From NCBI RefSeq assembly GCF_001691415.1, contig NZ_LRRR01000024.1:1-64000 (forward strand): 64,000 nucleotides of DNA, given 5' to 3'. Both the position numbers and the translations under genes were made by a program. The notes beneath the pieces were generated by a model that searched no databases, was not told the DNA's origin, and was given only the letters and a program-made list of their open reading frames with translations. This DNA comes from Pararhodobacter sp. CCB-MM2. Its GTDB lineage: Bacteria; Pseudomonadota; Alphaproteobacteria; Rhodobacterales; Rhodobacteraceae. Shown piece by piece: positions 42,928 through 51,484 of this stretch; within the stretch, counting starts at the first letter, position 1; each line of letters opens with the position of its first letter.

Positions 42928-43625
42928 CGGACAAGGTTGCGCTGATCGTCGCCGGAGGTTCGGGCATGGGGGCCGCCTGCGCGCGCAAGCTGGCGGCCGA
43001 GGGCTGGAAGGTTGCGGTCAACTCGGCCTCGGGCAAGGGCGAGGCGCTGGCGCGGGACTTGGGCGGGATCGGGGTGACCGGCTCCAATCAAGACGAGGGC
43101 GTGTTGCGCGCGCTGGTGGAGGGCGCGATGGCGGAATGGGGTCGCGTCGATGCGGTCGTCAATTCCTGCGGGCACGGTCCGAAGGGGCCGCTGCTGGAGT
43201 TGACGGATGACGATTGGTCGAAGGCGATGGAGGTCTTCCTGCGCCCGGTCATCCGCATGGCCCGGCTGGTAACGCCGATCTTCGAGGCGCAGGGCAAGGG
43301 CGCGATGGTGACGATCTCGACCGCCTGGGTCGGCGAGCCGAGCCTGATGTTCCCGACCTCGGGAGTGTTCCGGGCGGGGCTGCAGACCTTCACCAAGCTC
43401 TACGCCGATCAATATGCGGCCAAGGGGATCCGCGCGAACACGGTGCTGCCGGGCTGGATCGACAGCCTGCCGAAGACGGACGAGCGCGCGGCCTCGGTGC
43501 CGATGCAGCGCTATGGCACGGCCGAGGAGATTGCCGAGACGGTGGCGTTCCTTGTGTCCGACGCCGCGAGCTATATCACCGGGCAGGGCATCCGCGTCGA
43601 TGGCGGACTGATGCGCGCGCTTTGA
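42924..43625 (+). CDS. Atypical short-chain dehydrogenase/reductase without the catalytic Tyr-Lys pair
   Basis: 233 residues, ATGA overlap with cobC. The cofactor motif GGSGMGAACA and the NSCGHG strand are SDR-like, and C-terminal PGWIDS and GQGIRVDGG are typical. But the YxxxK position reads FPTSG within SLMFPTSGVFRAGLQ, so both Tyr and Lys are replaced, while the preceding Ser (TIST) is kept. I recall close relatives sharing this stretch, so it appears to be a conserved non-classical subgroup. It ends the B12 operon, but no B12 role is known for it. Confidence 0.82.
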   Translation: MTDKVALIVAGGSGMGAACARKLAAEGWKVAVNSASGKGEALARDLGGIGVTGSNQDEGVLRALVEGAMAEWGRVDAVVNSCGHGPKGPLLELTDDDWSKAMEVFLRPVIRMARLVTPIFEAQGKGAMVTISTAWVGEPSLMFPTSGVFRAGLQTFTKLYADQYAAKGIRANTVLPGWIDSLPKTDERAASVPMQRYGTAEEIAETVAFLVSDAASYITGQGIRVDGGLMRAL

Positions 43626-43636
43626 GGTCGCCGAAA

Positions 43637-43694
43637 GGTGGGGTGAAACCCCACCCTACGGGGCCGCGCGTGTAGGGTGGGGTTTCACCCCACC
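43637..43694. repeat. Palindromic repeat pair (family P), probable bidirectional terminator
   Basis: GGTGGGG-TGAAA-CCCCACC (43637-43655) and GGTGGGG-TTTCA-CCCCACC (43676-43694) in mirror arrangement, joined through CCCTACG...GTAGGG; the right hairpin is followed by TTTT. It fills the gap between the convergent SDR and fusion genes. It is the most symmetric of the three copies in the window. Confidence 0.88.
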
Positions 43695-43700
43695 TTTTGC

Positions 43701-46382
43701 TCACACCTTCAACGCCTGCCGGTCGATCTTGCCGGTGCCGGTCTTCGGAAGGGCCTCCACGAACTCGACGATCCGCGGATATTTGAACGGCTGCAGCCGC
43801 GTCTTCACATGCGCCTGCAAGCTCGCCACATCCTGCGCCCGCCCTTCCCGCAAGACCACCACCGCCCGCAAGGCCATGCGCTTGTCCTCAAGCTCATGCG
43901 CCATCACCGCGCATTCATGCACATCGGAATGGTCGTTGAGACACCGCTCCACTTCCAGCGGCCAGACCCATTGGCCCGAGACCTTGATCAGCTCATCCGC
44001 CCGGCCCTGGAAGTAATAATAGCCGTCCCTCTCGATGAAGCGGTCGCCGGTATAGATCCAGTCCTCGCGCATCGTGTCGCGCGTCTTGTCGGGCCGGTTC
44101 CAGTAACACGGCGCGCTGGAATGCCCACGCACATGCATCACGCCTTCCTCGCCCGGCTGGGCGATCTTGCCATCCGGTGTGACCAACTTGATCTCATAGC
44201 CCGGCACCGCCGCCCCCGCCGCGCCGAGGCGGTGATCCGCGAGCCCGTTCGACAGATAGACATGCAGCAGTTCGGTCGAGCCCAGCCCTTCGGTCGGACC
44301 ATGGCCGACCAGCGCCTTCCACGCTTCATAGATATCGGCGGACAGGATCTCAGCCGCCGACATGGACTGGCGGATGCTGGAGAGGTCGCGCTCCTTCACC
44401 CCCGGCGTCCGGGCCAAGGCGGTGTAGAGCGTCGGCAGGCCGAAGAAGACCGTGGGCTTGTAGGCCTCGATGCAATCCAGAACCGCCTCGGGCCGAGGCT
44501 GGCCGGGCATCAGCACCGTCGTCGCACCGACCGAGAAGGGGAAGGTGAAAGCATTGCCGAAGCCATAGGCGAAGAAGATCTTCGGAACCGAGAAGCAGAC
44601 ATCGTCAGACGTCAGCTTCAACACCTGCGCGCCGAAGGAAAGCTGCGAATAGGCCATGTCGTGGTGCAGGTGGACGATGCCCTTGGGCCGTCCGGTCGAG
44701 CCCGAGGAATACATCCAGAAGGCCATGTCATCGGGGCCGGTATCGGCGGCCTCCAGCGTGTCCGGTTGGCCCGCGGTGAAGTCATCCGCGCCGTTGACCA
44801 GCACCACGCGCTCTACCGCCGTGCCCGCCAGAACCTCGGCCGAGAAATGGCCGGACAGCGCGTTCTCGCACAGGGCCAGCCGCGCGCCGGTGTCCTGCAG
44901 GAAGAAGTTCAGCACATCGGCGGGCGTCTGGGTGTTCAGCAGCACTGGCACGAAGCCAGCCCGCACCGCGCCGAAGAAGGCGGCGGGATAGGCCGGGGTG
45001 TCGTCGAGGAAGAACGGAATCCGCTCACCGCGTTTCAGCCCGGCAGCCTTGAAGGCATTCCCCCAGCGGGCGGCCTCGGCAATGAGCGCGCGGTAGGTCA
45101 GCGTGCCGGCAGGGCCGGTGACGGCAGGCTTGTCGGGGTTGCGGGTCAGGTTGTCCCACAGGATCGAGGAACAGTTCGGATAGTCCGCCTTGTCGAAGCC
45201 CAGCAGCTTTGCCCCCGGCGTGTCCACACCCACCGGATCGACCGGCGCGGGCGGCGTGTGTTCGACCTCCCAGCGTGCCATGAACTCGGGCGCCATCGCG
45301 CGCAGGCGGTCCATGTCGACGCGGCCGGAACGGGTCAGATAGTCGAAGGCGAAATCGACCGGGGCGAGGTCCATCTTCTCGGCGAAGTGCTCGTACCATT
45401 GGGCCGAGGTATTGGCCGCCGTGACGATCTTCTTGGCGATCGGCATCCGCTCCTTCTGATAGCTCTCCAGCGCCTCGTTCAGGTCGTCATGGGTGCTGAG
45501 CGCCTTCACCAGTGCGATCGCGTCTTCCATGGCCAGACGGGTGCCCGAGCCGATCGAGAAATGCGCGGTATGTGCAGCGTCGCCGAGGATCACCGTGTTG
45601 CCGACCGCCCAGCGCTCGCACCACAGCTTGGGGAATTGCCGCCAGATCGAGTTGTTCTTGATCAGCGAGGCGCCCTCAAGGATCGGCGCGAAGACCTCCT
45701 GGCAGATCGCGGCGGTCTGGTTCTGATCCATCTGCGCGAAACCGTATTCGCGGAAGGTCGCGTCGTCGCATTCGACGATGAAGGTGCTGCGGTCCGGGGT
45801 GAAGCGGTAGTGATGCGCGTTGAAGGCGCCACGGTCGGTCTTCAGGAAGCTCTGCGTCAGCGTATCGAACGGCCGATCCGCGCCGAACCACGCGAAATGG
45901 TTGGTGAAATTGTCCCACTGCGGGGCGTACTCGGCCTCATGCGTGCGGCGCACCAGCGAGTTCAGACCATCCGCGCCGACGATCAGATCAGCGTCGAATT
46001 CATCGAGCGAGGTGACCTGATGGCCGAAGCGGATCTCGACGCCCAGTTCCAGCGCGCGGGCGGTGAGGATCTCGTTGAAATCCTGCCGGCCGACCGAGGC
46101 GAAGCCGACCCCGTCCAGCGTGACCTGCCCGCCCGGCAGGTTCAGCGTCATGTTGCGCCAGCGTTCCATGTCGGGGGTGATGGTGGCGTGGATCTCAGGG
46201 TCGTCGGCCTTCAGGAAATCGAGCGCCTGATCCGAGAACACGACGCCGAAGCCGAAGGTCGCGCCGCGCGGGTTCTGCTCGGTCACGCGCAGGCGCAGAT
46301 GCGGCATCGCCTTGCGCAGCAGGATTGCCGTGTACAGGCCCGCAGGCCCACCGCCGAGAATCTCTACGGATGAAAGTGGCAT
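43701..46382 (-). CDS. Fusion of an aryl-CoA flavin monooxygenase with an aryl-CoA ligase
   Basis: 893 residues. Residues 1-380 are a class A flavin monooxygenase of the salicylyl-CoA 5-hydroxylase / 2-aminobenzoyl-CoA monooxygenase group: FAD motif ILGGGPAGLYTAILL, FGFGVVFSDQ, WFGADRPFDTLT, STFIVECDDATF and GDAAHTAHFSIGSGTRLAMED. A linker (about 380-420) leads to an AMP-forming ligase resembling benzoate-CoA ligase: YSSGSTGRPKGIVH, FFAYGFGNAFTFPFSVGA, YTGDRFIERDG and Lys885 in PKTGTGKIDR. The C-terminal old-yellow-enzyme domain of known bifunctional hydroxylases is absent. The simplest reading is one polypeptide that activates an aromatic acid to its CoA thioester and hydroxylates it. A thioesterase and IclR regulator are divergent. 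Confidence 0.9.
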   Translation of the reverse strand: MPLSSVEILGGGPAGLYTAILLRKAMPHLRLRVTEQNPRGATFGFGVVFSDQALDFLKADDPEIHATITPDMERWRNMTLNLPGGQVTLDGVGFASVGRQDFNEILTARALELGVEIRFGHQVTSLDEFDADLIVGADGLNSLVRRTHEAEYAPQWDNFTNHFAWFGADRPFDTLTQSFLKTDRGAFNAHHYRFTPDRSTFIVECDDATFREYGFAQMDQNQTAAICQEVFAPILEGASLIKNNSIWRQFPKLWCERWAVGNTVILGDAAHTAHFSIGSGTRLAMEDAIALVKALSTHDDLNEALESYQKERMPIAKKIVTAANTSAQWYEHFAEKMDLAPVDFAFDYLTRSGRVDMDRLRAMAPEFMARWEVEHTPPAPVDPVGVDTPGAKLLGFDKADYPNCSSILWDNLTRNPDKPAVTGPAGTLTYRALIAEAARWGNAFKAAGLKRGERIPFFLDDTPAYPAAFFGAVRAGFVPVLLNTQTPADVLNFFLQDTGARLALCENALSGHFSAEVLAGTAVERVVLVNGADDFTAGQPDTLEAADTGPDDMAFWMYSSGSTGRPKGIVHLHHDMAYSQLSFGAQVLKLTSDDVCFSVPKIFFAYGFGNAFTFPFSVGATTVLMPGQPRPEAVLDCIEAYKPTVFFGLPTLYTALARTPGVKERDLSSIRQSMSAAEILSADIYEAWKALVGHGPTEGLGSTELLHVYLSNGLADHRLGAAGAAVPGYEIKLVTPDGKIAQPGEEGVMHVRGHSSAPCYWNRPDKTRDTMREDWIYTGDRFIERDGYYYFQGRADELIKVSGQWVWPLEVERCLNDHSDVHECAVMAHELEDKRMALRAVVVLREGRAQDVASLQAHVKTRLQPFKYPRIVEFVEALPKTGTGKIDRQALKV

Positions 46383-46468
46383 GGTCTCCTCCCTCTGACC
46401 TCGACACCGGATGAGGGGGAAGGTACAGTGTTTTCCAATATACGCAATGATTTTTATGGAGCGGAAAA

Positions 46469-46876
46469 GTGAGCGTCACACACAGTCTGTCCTACCGGGT
46501 GACCTTCGGCGACTGCGACCCGGCGGGGATCGTGTTTTATCCCAATATCTACGGCTGGTTCGACCGTTGCTTCCACGACTGGCTGGCAGGCTTCGGCGGC
46601 CATGCGGCGATCTGCAAGGATCTGGGCGCGGTCGGTGCGGGGCTGATGTCCGCCAATGCTGATTTCCGCCGGCCGATGCGCCCCAATGACGATATTCGCC
46701 TGGCGATGACGATCCGCGACTGGGGCCGCAAGACGCTGACGCTGGATTACGAGGTCACGGTCGGCGAGACCGTCACCGCCACCGGGACCGAGGTGCGCGG
46801 GCTGTTCAAGCCGGGCGAAAAGGGTATCGTCGCGGGCGAGATGTCTGCGCTGCGGGAACGGGTCGGATTGGCATGA
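46469..46876 (+). CDS. Acyl-CoA thioesterase (4HBT family) of the second aromatic-CoA module
   Basis: 135 residues with a GTG start at 46469 (GGAG about 10 nt upstream). The family motif YRVTFGDCDPAGIVFYPNIY with catalytic-type Asp is intact. It is divergent from the monooxygenase-ligase fusion across 86 bp of AT-rich DNA and coupled by ATGA to the IclR gene. A natural role would be to hydrolyse the hydroxylated aryl-CoA product (for example gentisyl-CoA to gentisate); this is inferred. Confidence 0.88.
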   Translation: MSVTHSLSYRVTFGDCDPAGIVFYPNIYGWFDRCFHDWLAGFGGHAAICKDLGAVGAGLMSANADFRRPMRPNDDIRLAMTIRDWGRKTLTLDYEVTVGETVTATGTEVRGLFKPGEKGIVAGEMSALRERVGLA

Positions 46877-47631
46877 AATCGGAAGACGAGGCCAGCGGCG
46901 GCATCCAGTCGCTCGACGCCGCGCTGCGGCTGTTGGCAGCGATGGGCGAGCGGCACGAGGCGGTGAGCCTCAGCGATCTGGCCCGCGATTGCGCCATGCC
47001 GCCGTCGAAGGTGCACCGCTATCTGGCCTCGTTCCTGCATGCGGGGCTGGTGGTGCAGGCCGTGCGCTCGGGCAAATACGACCTCGGGCCGGGGGCGATC
47101 CGGCTGGGGCTGTCGGCGCTGGCGCGGCATGATTTCGTCAACGCGACGGCCGATGCGATGCCCGATCTGGTGGCGCAGACCGGGCTGACGGCGCTGCTGT
47201 CGGTCTGGGGCACGCAAGGCGCGACCGTGGTGCGCTGGGAGCGCGCGGCGGTACCGACGGTGACCTCGATGGGGCTGGGGACGGTGATGCCGCTCTTGCA
47301 TTCGGCGACCGGGCGCGGGTTCCTCGCCTGGGCTCCGCAGGCGCCGCTGCAGGCGATCCTGACGGCCGAGCTGGCGCAGGCCACGGGCGATCTGCCAAGG
47401 GATGCCGAGGGCGTGGCCGCGTTGGTCGCGCCGATGCGGGCGGCGGGTTACGCTTGGGTGGACGGGCGGTTCATCCCGGGGCTGGTGGCCGTCGCCGCGC
47501 CGATCCTCGATTGGCAGGGCGAGGCGCAGGCGGTGGTGACGCTGATCGGCACCGACCCCGCGCTGGCCGAGGGCGAAGGGCCGGCGGTCAGGGCGTTGAA
47601 GGGTTTTGCGGCGGGGTTGAGTTTCGGTTGA
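46873..47631 (+). CDS. IclR-family transcriptional regulator
   Basis: 252 residues. The N-terminal winged helix (about 8-70: IQSLDAALRLLAAMGERHEA, LARDCAMPPSKVHRYLASF) is followed by the IclR effector domain (about 80-250). IclR regulators commonly control aromatic acid degradation operons. The position beside the thioesterase and fusion genes suggests it regulates both from the shared 46383-46468 region, which contains TTTTCC and a distant GGAAAA as possible half-sites. Confidence 0.9.
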   Translation: MKSEDEASGGIQSLDAALRLLAAMGERHEAVSLSDLARDCAMPPSKVHRYLASFLHAGLVVQAVRSGKYDLGPGAIRLGLSALARHDFVNATADAMPDLVAQTGLTALLSVWGTQGATVVRWERAAVPTVTSMGLGTVMPLLHSATGRGFLAWAPQAPLQAILTAELAQATGDLPRDAEGVAALVAPMRAAGYAWVDGRFIPGLVAVAAPILDWQGEAQAVVTLIGTDPALAEGEGPAVRALKGFAAGLSFG

Positions 47632-47645
47632 ACCGCCGTGCGGAG

Positions 47646-47754
47646 TGCCAGCGCCCGTCCGTCGGGTGGGCGCTGCACGCTTCGTGGTCTGCGCTCTATG
47701 GCGTCATGTCCGCCTGCCCTCGATCCCCGCGATGTGGCAAGCAAAGCGCCCATC
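47646..47754 (+). repeat. Dispersed intergenic repeat, family Q, copy 2
   Basis: Aligns with 30913-31024 over its whole length (CCCGTCCG, GGGTGGGCGC, CTCTATGGCGTCA, GTCCG, AAAGCGCCC). It lies in the 191-bp gap between the convergent IclR and DUF4387 genes and is followed by further GC-rich hairpin sequence to about 47810. No gene is seen in the gap. Confidence 0.75.
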
Positions 47755-47822
47755 CGAGGGGGCGGATGGGCGCTGGCCCGGCGGGCTTCGCCCTTTGCTC
47801 CGGGCCGAGGTCGCGTTGCGCC

Positions 47823-48122
47823 TTACAGCGCCATCTCGTCGATCAGCACCGCCAGCGCCGCGCCATGCATGTCGCGGTCATCGCGCGAGCCCTGCACCAC
47901 CGGACGCGGGATCGACAGTTTGACGACCCTCAGGTCTTCAATGTCGAACCGCTTCACCAGCTGCAGCGGCGTGCCGGTCAGATCCGCCACACGCTGAGTT
48001 TCGAGTTTCCCCGAAACTTCGGCATAAGCCTCGGGCGTGCCGCAGAAGATGTCGATGGTGATCCAGAAGGGACCGGCGTTCTTCGACCGGACCTTCAGCA
48101 CTTTCTCGCCAATCGTCGCCAT
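47823..48122 (-). CDS. DUF4387 domain-containing protein (AtuA C-terminal-like partner)
   Basis: 99 residues from the ATG at 48122, overlapping the stop of the AtuA-like gene (TGATG); a GTG one codon earlier is possible. Motifs VRSKNAGPFWITIDIFC and FDIEDLRVVKLSIPRPVVQG match DUF4387, which occurs almost only after DUF1446/AtuA-like genes, sometimes fused to them. It is probably a small subunit or domain partner of the AtuA-like protein. Confidence 0.88.
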   Translation of the reverse strand: MATIGEKVLKVRSKNAGPFWITIDIFCGTPEAYAEVSGKLETQRVADLTGTPLQLVKRFDIEDLRVVKLSIPRPVVQGSRDDRDMHGAALAVLIDEMAL

Positions 48123-49477
48123 CACTTCACCTCCGTGACCACAATTCGGAAGGCCGACATCGGGTCATCCAACTCCATGACATGGTTCAGCGCGAATTCG
48201 TAGAGCGCACCACGATTGGAGGTCGCGGGCGAATACGGGAAGGCGAAGGTCGGCAGTTCCTCGTCCTCGGTCAGCGGATAATGCAGGACCCAGGGGTTGA
48301 TGAGCTTGCCGATTTCCGAGGCAATCGCCTGCGTCTGCGCGGTGACGATGCCGAGGACGCCCACCTCGACCGGCGCACCTGCGCGGTTCTCCAGCGCGCC
48401 CAGCGCGCCGTTGACGCCAATCATGCGGAATTCCAGCGTGTAATCCGGCGGGGTCAGACCCATGCGCTCGGTGATCTGGTCGGTCAGGAAGCCGTGCATC
48501 TTGTCGGCCCATTCCTGCGCGTGGGCGACGTAATGCGCCTGACGTAGCACGGCCATGATCGTGGTCTGGAAGCCGCCTTCCTTGGCGCCCTCGAGCTTCA
48601 CGGTATAGGTCCCCTTGACCCATTCCGAGCCCTCGACCCGCACGCGGCGCTTGTCGAGCGCCGTGTAGCGCGCCCCACGCACGTCGAGATAGCCGCCCGG
48701 CTCATAGAGTTGGAACGGGTCCGAATTCTCGTAGAGCATATGCGCCGAGACGGAATGCGGGGTGCAGAGAGCGGTTTCGGCCATGGCTTCGACGGTGAAG
48801 CCCGTCTCGTCGAACTCGACAAGGATCACGCCCGAGGTCGGGTTCGTCGAACACAGAGCCCCGCATTCGGCGATCTTCGCGCCATGCCAGGCGCCGCCCA
48901 CGGCCTCGCCGCGCGCGATGGGCAGGGCGGCGATGGTGGCGGTGTCGGTGACGCGACCGCAGAGGATCACATCGGCGCCGGTCTCGATGGCGGCCTGCAC
49001 CTGCTCGATCCCGCCCAAAGCGACGATGTTGGTCATCGCCCGCAGGCCCTCGGCATCGACCTCGGGCGCGGGGGTCAGCGGGCGCACGCGCCCGGCCTCC
49101 AGCGCCTCGATCACCCGCTCGGCGGGCTGCTGGGTGTAGAGACGGGCGATCTTCAGGCTCTGGCCGAGCTCGGCCGCCAGTTCGACGGTGATGTCGTACA
49201 TCCAGTCGACCGTGGCATCGGCCCCGCAGGTGCCCGAGGTGCCGATGACCAAGGGCACGCCGGCCTCGGCGCGGGCCTTCATCAGATGGCGCCACTCGGC
49301 CTTGGTCGCGGCGCGGGAATACTTGGATTCGCCCGCGCCCAAGGAGAAGGGGCCCGAATCCGTCGAGCCCCCGTCAATCGCGATGATGTCGGGCTTCATG
49401 GCCACACCGCGCGCGAGCGCGGTGCGGTCGAAGCCCAGTCCCAGAACGCCCGAAGGCACCAGAACGCGTGTCGTCAT
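48122..49477 (-). CDS. AtuA-like protein (acyclic terpene utilization family, DUF1446)
   Basis: 451 residues. N-terminal motifs MKPDIIAIDGGSTDSGPFSLG and GTSGTCGADATVDW and the central VILCGRVTDTATIAALP are characteristic of DUF1446. AtuA in Pseudomonas is needed for citronellol/geranyl-CoA breakdown, but most homologues lie in other operons and the reaction is unknown. It begins 2 bp after tctA and is followed by DUF4387, so it probably acts on the acid imported by TctABC. Confidence 0.9.
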   Translation of the reverse strand: MTTRVLVPSGVLGLGFDRTALARGVAMKPDIIAIDGGSTDSGPFSLGAGESKYSRAATKAEWRHLMKARAEAGVPLVIGTSGTCGADATVDWMYDITVELAAELGQSLKIARLYTQQPAERVIEALEAGRVRPLTPAPEVDAEGLRAMTNIVALGGIEQVQAAIETGADVILCGRVTDTATIAALPIARGEAVGGAWHGAKIAECGALCSTNPTSGVILVEFDETGFTVEAMAETALCTPHSVSAHMLYENSDPFQLYEPGGYLDVRGARYTALDKRRVRVEGSEWVKGTYTVKLEGAKEGGFQTTIMAVLRQAHYVAHAQEWADKMHGFLTDQITERMGLTPPDYTLEFRMIGVNGALGALENRAGAPVEVGVLGIVTAQTQAIASEIGKLINPWVLHYPLTEDEELPTFAFPYSPATSNRGALYEFALNHVMELDDPMSAFRIVVTEVK

Positions 49478-49478
49478 G

Positions 49479-50996
49479 TCAGTCCTCGATGGCGTCTTGA
49501 GGCGCCTCAGGGCGTTTCAGGAAGCGCCGCAGGAACATGGGCGCCAGGAAGCCGAGGATCGCCGCGATCCACAGGCCGATCGAAATGGGCGACGAGAAGA
49601 GGTACACCCAATCGCCGTTCGACAGAACCATCGCGCGCCGCAGGTTGTCCTCCATGGCATTGCCCAGAAGGATGCCCAGGATGATCGGCACGGTCGGGAT
49701 GTCGAGCTTGCGGCAGACATAACCCAGCACCCCGAAGGCGACCATGAGCTGCATGTCGAAAGCCGAGCCGGTCAGCGAGTAGATGCCGACGAAAGCGACC
49801 ATGGTGACGCCCGGCAGCAGCACATGCGACGGGACCGAGAGGACCTTCACGAAGACCTTCACCATCGGCACGTTCATCACCAAGAGCACGATGTTGGCAA
49901 TGAGCAGCGAGGCGATCAGGCCCCAGACAACCTCGGGCCGTTCGGTGAACAGCGTCGGGCCGGGGGTGATGTTCAGGGTCAGCAGCAGCGCCAGCAGCAC
50001 GGCGGTGGTGCCCGAGCCCGGCACGCCCAGCGTCAGCATCGGGATCAGCGCGCCACCGGCGGCGGCGTTGTTCCCGGCCTCAGGGGCGGCGACGCCACGG
50101 GGTTCACCCTTGCCGAAAGCTTTCTTGTCCTTGGCGACCGAAGCCTCGGCGACATAGGCGAGGAACGAGCCCAGCGAGGCGCCCGCGCCCGGCAGGATAC
50201 CGGCGACGAAGCCGATGCCGGTGCCGCGCAGCATGGCGCCCGAGGTGCGCTTCAGCTCACGCCACGGCACGCGGACCTTGTCCAGCACGACGCCGATGGC
50301 CGAGTTCTTGCCGTGGCTTTCGATGAAGAAGAACACTTCCGACACGGCGAACAGGCCGACGATGGCGACGAGGAAGTCGATACCGTCCATCAGGTGCAGC
50401 TCACCAAAGGTGAAGCGCGGCATGCCGGTGGTCTTGTCCAGACCGATCATCGCGATGCCGAGGCCCATGACCGCCGCCAGCGCCGATTTGGCCTGGTTGT
50501 TCGAGCCGATGCCGCCAAGCGTGCAGAAGGCCAAAAGGTACAGCGCGAAATACTCGGCCGGGCCGAATTGATAGGCGACGCGCGACAGCAGCGGCGCCAG
50601 CAGCATCAGGCCGATAGTGGCGAGGAAAGCACCGACGAAAGAGGCCACGCCCGAGATCACCAGCGCGTCGCCCGCGCGGCCCTGCTTGGCCATCGGGTAG
50701 CCGTCAAGCGTGGTCATCATCGCGGGCTCGTCGCCGGGGATGTTCAGCAGGATCGAGCTGATCCGGCCGCCATACATCGCGCCGTAATAGACCGAGGTCA
50801 GCAGCACGAGGGCCGAGATCGCATCGAGCCCCATCGAGAAGGAGATGGGGATGAGGAGGGCGACGCCGTTCGACGGCCCGAGGCCCGGCAGCGCGCCGAC
50901 GATGGTGCCGATGAAGCAGCCGATCACGGCCAGCATCAGCGTCCAGGGCGACAGGGCCACGCCGAAGCCCATCGCCAAGTTGGAAAGGATATCCAT
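49479..50996 (-). CDS. tctA: TctA, large membrane subunit of a tripartite tricarboxylate transporter
   Basis: 505 residues, about 10-12 membrane segments, with the family signatures GALPGLGPSNGVALLIPISF near the N-terminus and GILPGAGASLGSFLAY near the middle. It forms the main translocation subunit of a secondary carboxylate uptake system with TctB and TctC. The tctA gene lies 47 bp after tctB and 1 bp before the AtuA-like gene. Confidence 0.95.
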   Translation of the reverse strand: MDILSNLAMGFGVALSPWTLMLAVIGCFIGTIVGALPGLGPSNGVALLIPISFSMGLDAISALVLLTSVYYGAMYGGRISSILLNIPGDEPAMMTTLDGYPMAKQGRAGDALVISGVASFVGAFLATIGLMLLAPLLSRVAYQFGPAEYFALYLLAFCTLGGIGSNNQAKSALAAVMGLGIAMIGLDKTTGMPRFTFGELHLMDGIDFLVAIVGLFAVSEVFFFIESHGKNSAIGVVLDKVRVPWRELKRTSGAMLRGTGIGFVAGILPGAGASLGSFLAYVAEASVAKDKKAFGKGEPRGVAAPEAGNNAAAGGALIPMLTLGVPGSGTTAVLLALLLTLNITPGPTLFTERPEVVWGLIASLLIANIVLLVMNVPMVKVFVKVLSVPSHVLLPGVTMVAFVGIYSLTGSAFDMQLMVAFGVLGYVCRKLDIPTVPIILGILLGNAMEDNLRRAMVLSNGDWVYLFSSPISIGLWIAAILGFLAPMFLRRFLKRPEAPQDAIED

Positions 50997-51043
50997 GGAA
51001 TACTCCCGTGGGACGCCTCAAGCGGCCCGGAATGGGCGTCCGG

Positions 51044-51484
51044 TCAGAACCAGCCGCGCGGGAAACCTTGCAGGCCGAGGCCGAGGATCATCTTGAACAG
51101 CACGAACAGACCGACCGAGAGGCCGACGCCCGTTGCCGCCGCGGTGACGGGTTTCGGGTTGATCTGATAGCTGAGCACGCCGGCGGCGATGGCCGTCGGG
51201 ATGATGAAGCCCAGGGGACGCACGGCGGTCGAGTAACCGATCAGCACCGCCAGCGCGATGGCCAGCTGCAGCAGCGTCGACAGGCCGGGCCAGTCGGCAT
51301 TGGCATCGGGACGCAGCACCAGCACCACCGAGCACAGGATCACCGTCACGCCGATCAGATAGGGGAAGACGCGCGGCCCGACAGGGTCCGAGAGGAAGCT
51401 GGTCTGGATCTGGGTGGCGCTGAAGAGATACCCCAGCGCCACCAGGATCATGACCAGACCGAAGATCCGGTCAGCCTTGATCAT
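51044..51484 (-). CDS. tctB: TctB, small membrane subunit of the tripartite transporter
   Basis: 146 residues with four hydrophobic segments (about 8-25, 38-58, 72-100, 118-138), the TctB pattern. The start overlaps the tctC stop (ATGA). TctB subunits are poorly conserved in sequence; the call rests on topology and its place between tctC and tctA. Confidence 0.92.
   Translation of the reverse strand: MIKADRIFGLVMILVALGYLFSATQIQTSFLSDPVGPRVFPYLIGVTVILCSVVLVLRPDANADWPGLSTLLQLAIALAVLIGYSTAVRPLGFIIPTAIAAGVLSYQINPKPVTAAATGVGLSVGLFVLFKMILGLGLQGFPRGWF

Noticed and set aside
43677..46373. 898-residue open frame on the plus strand
   Set aside because: It lies antisense to the monooxygenase-ligase fusion along its whole length, has no family motifs and is rich in Arg/His/Gly/Ala as expected from reversed high-GC coding DNA.
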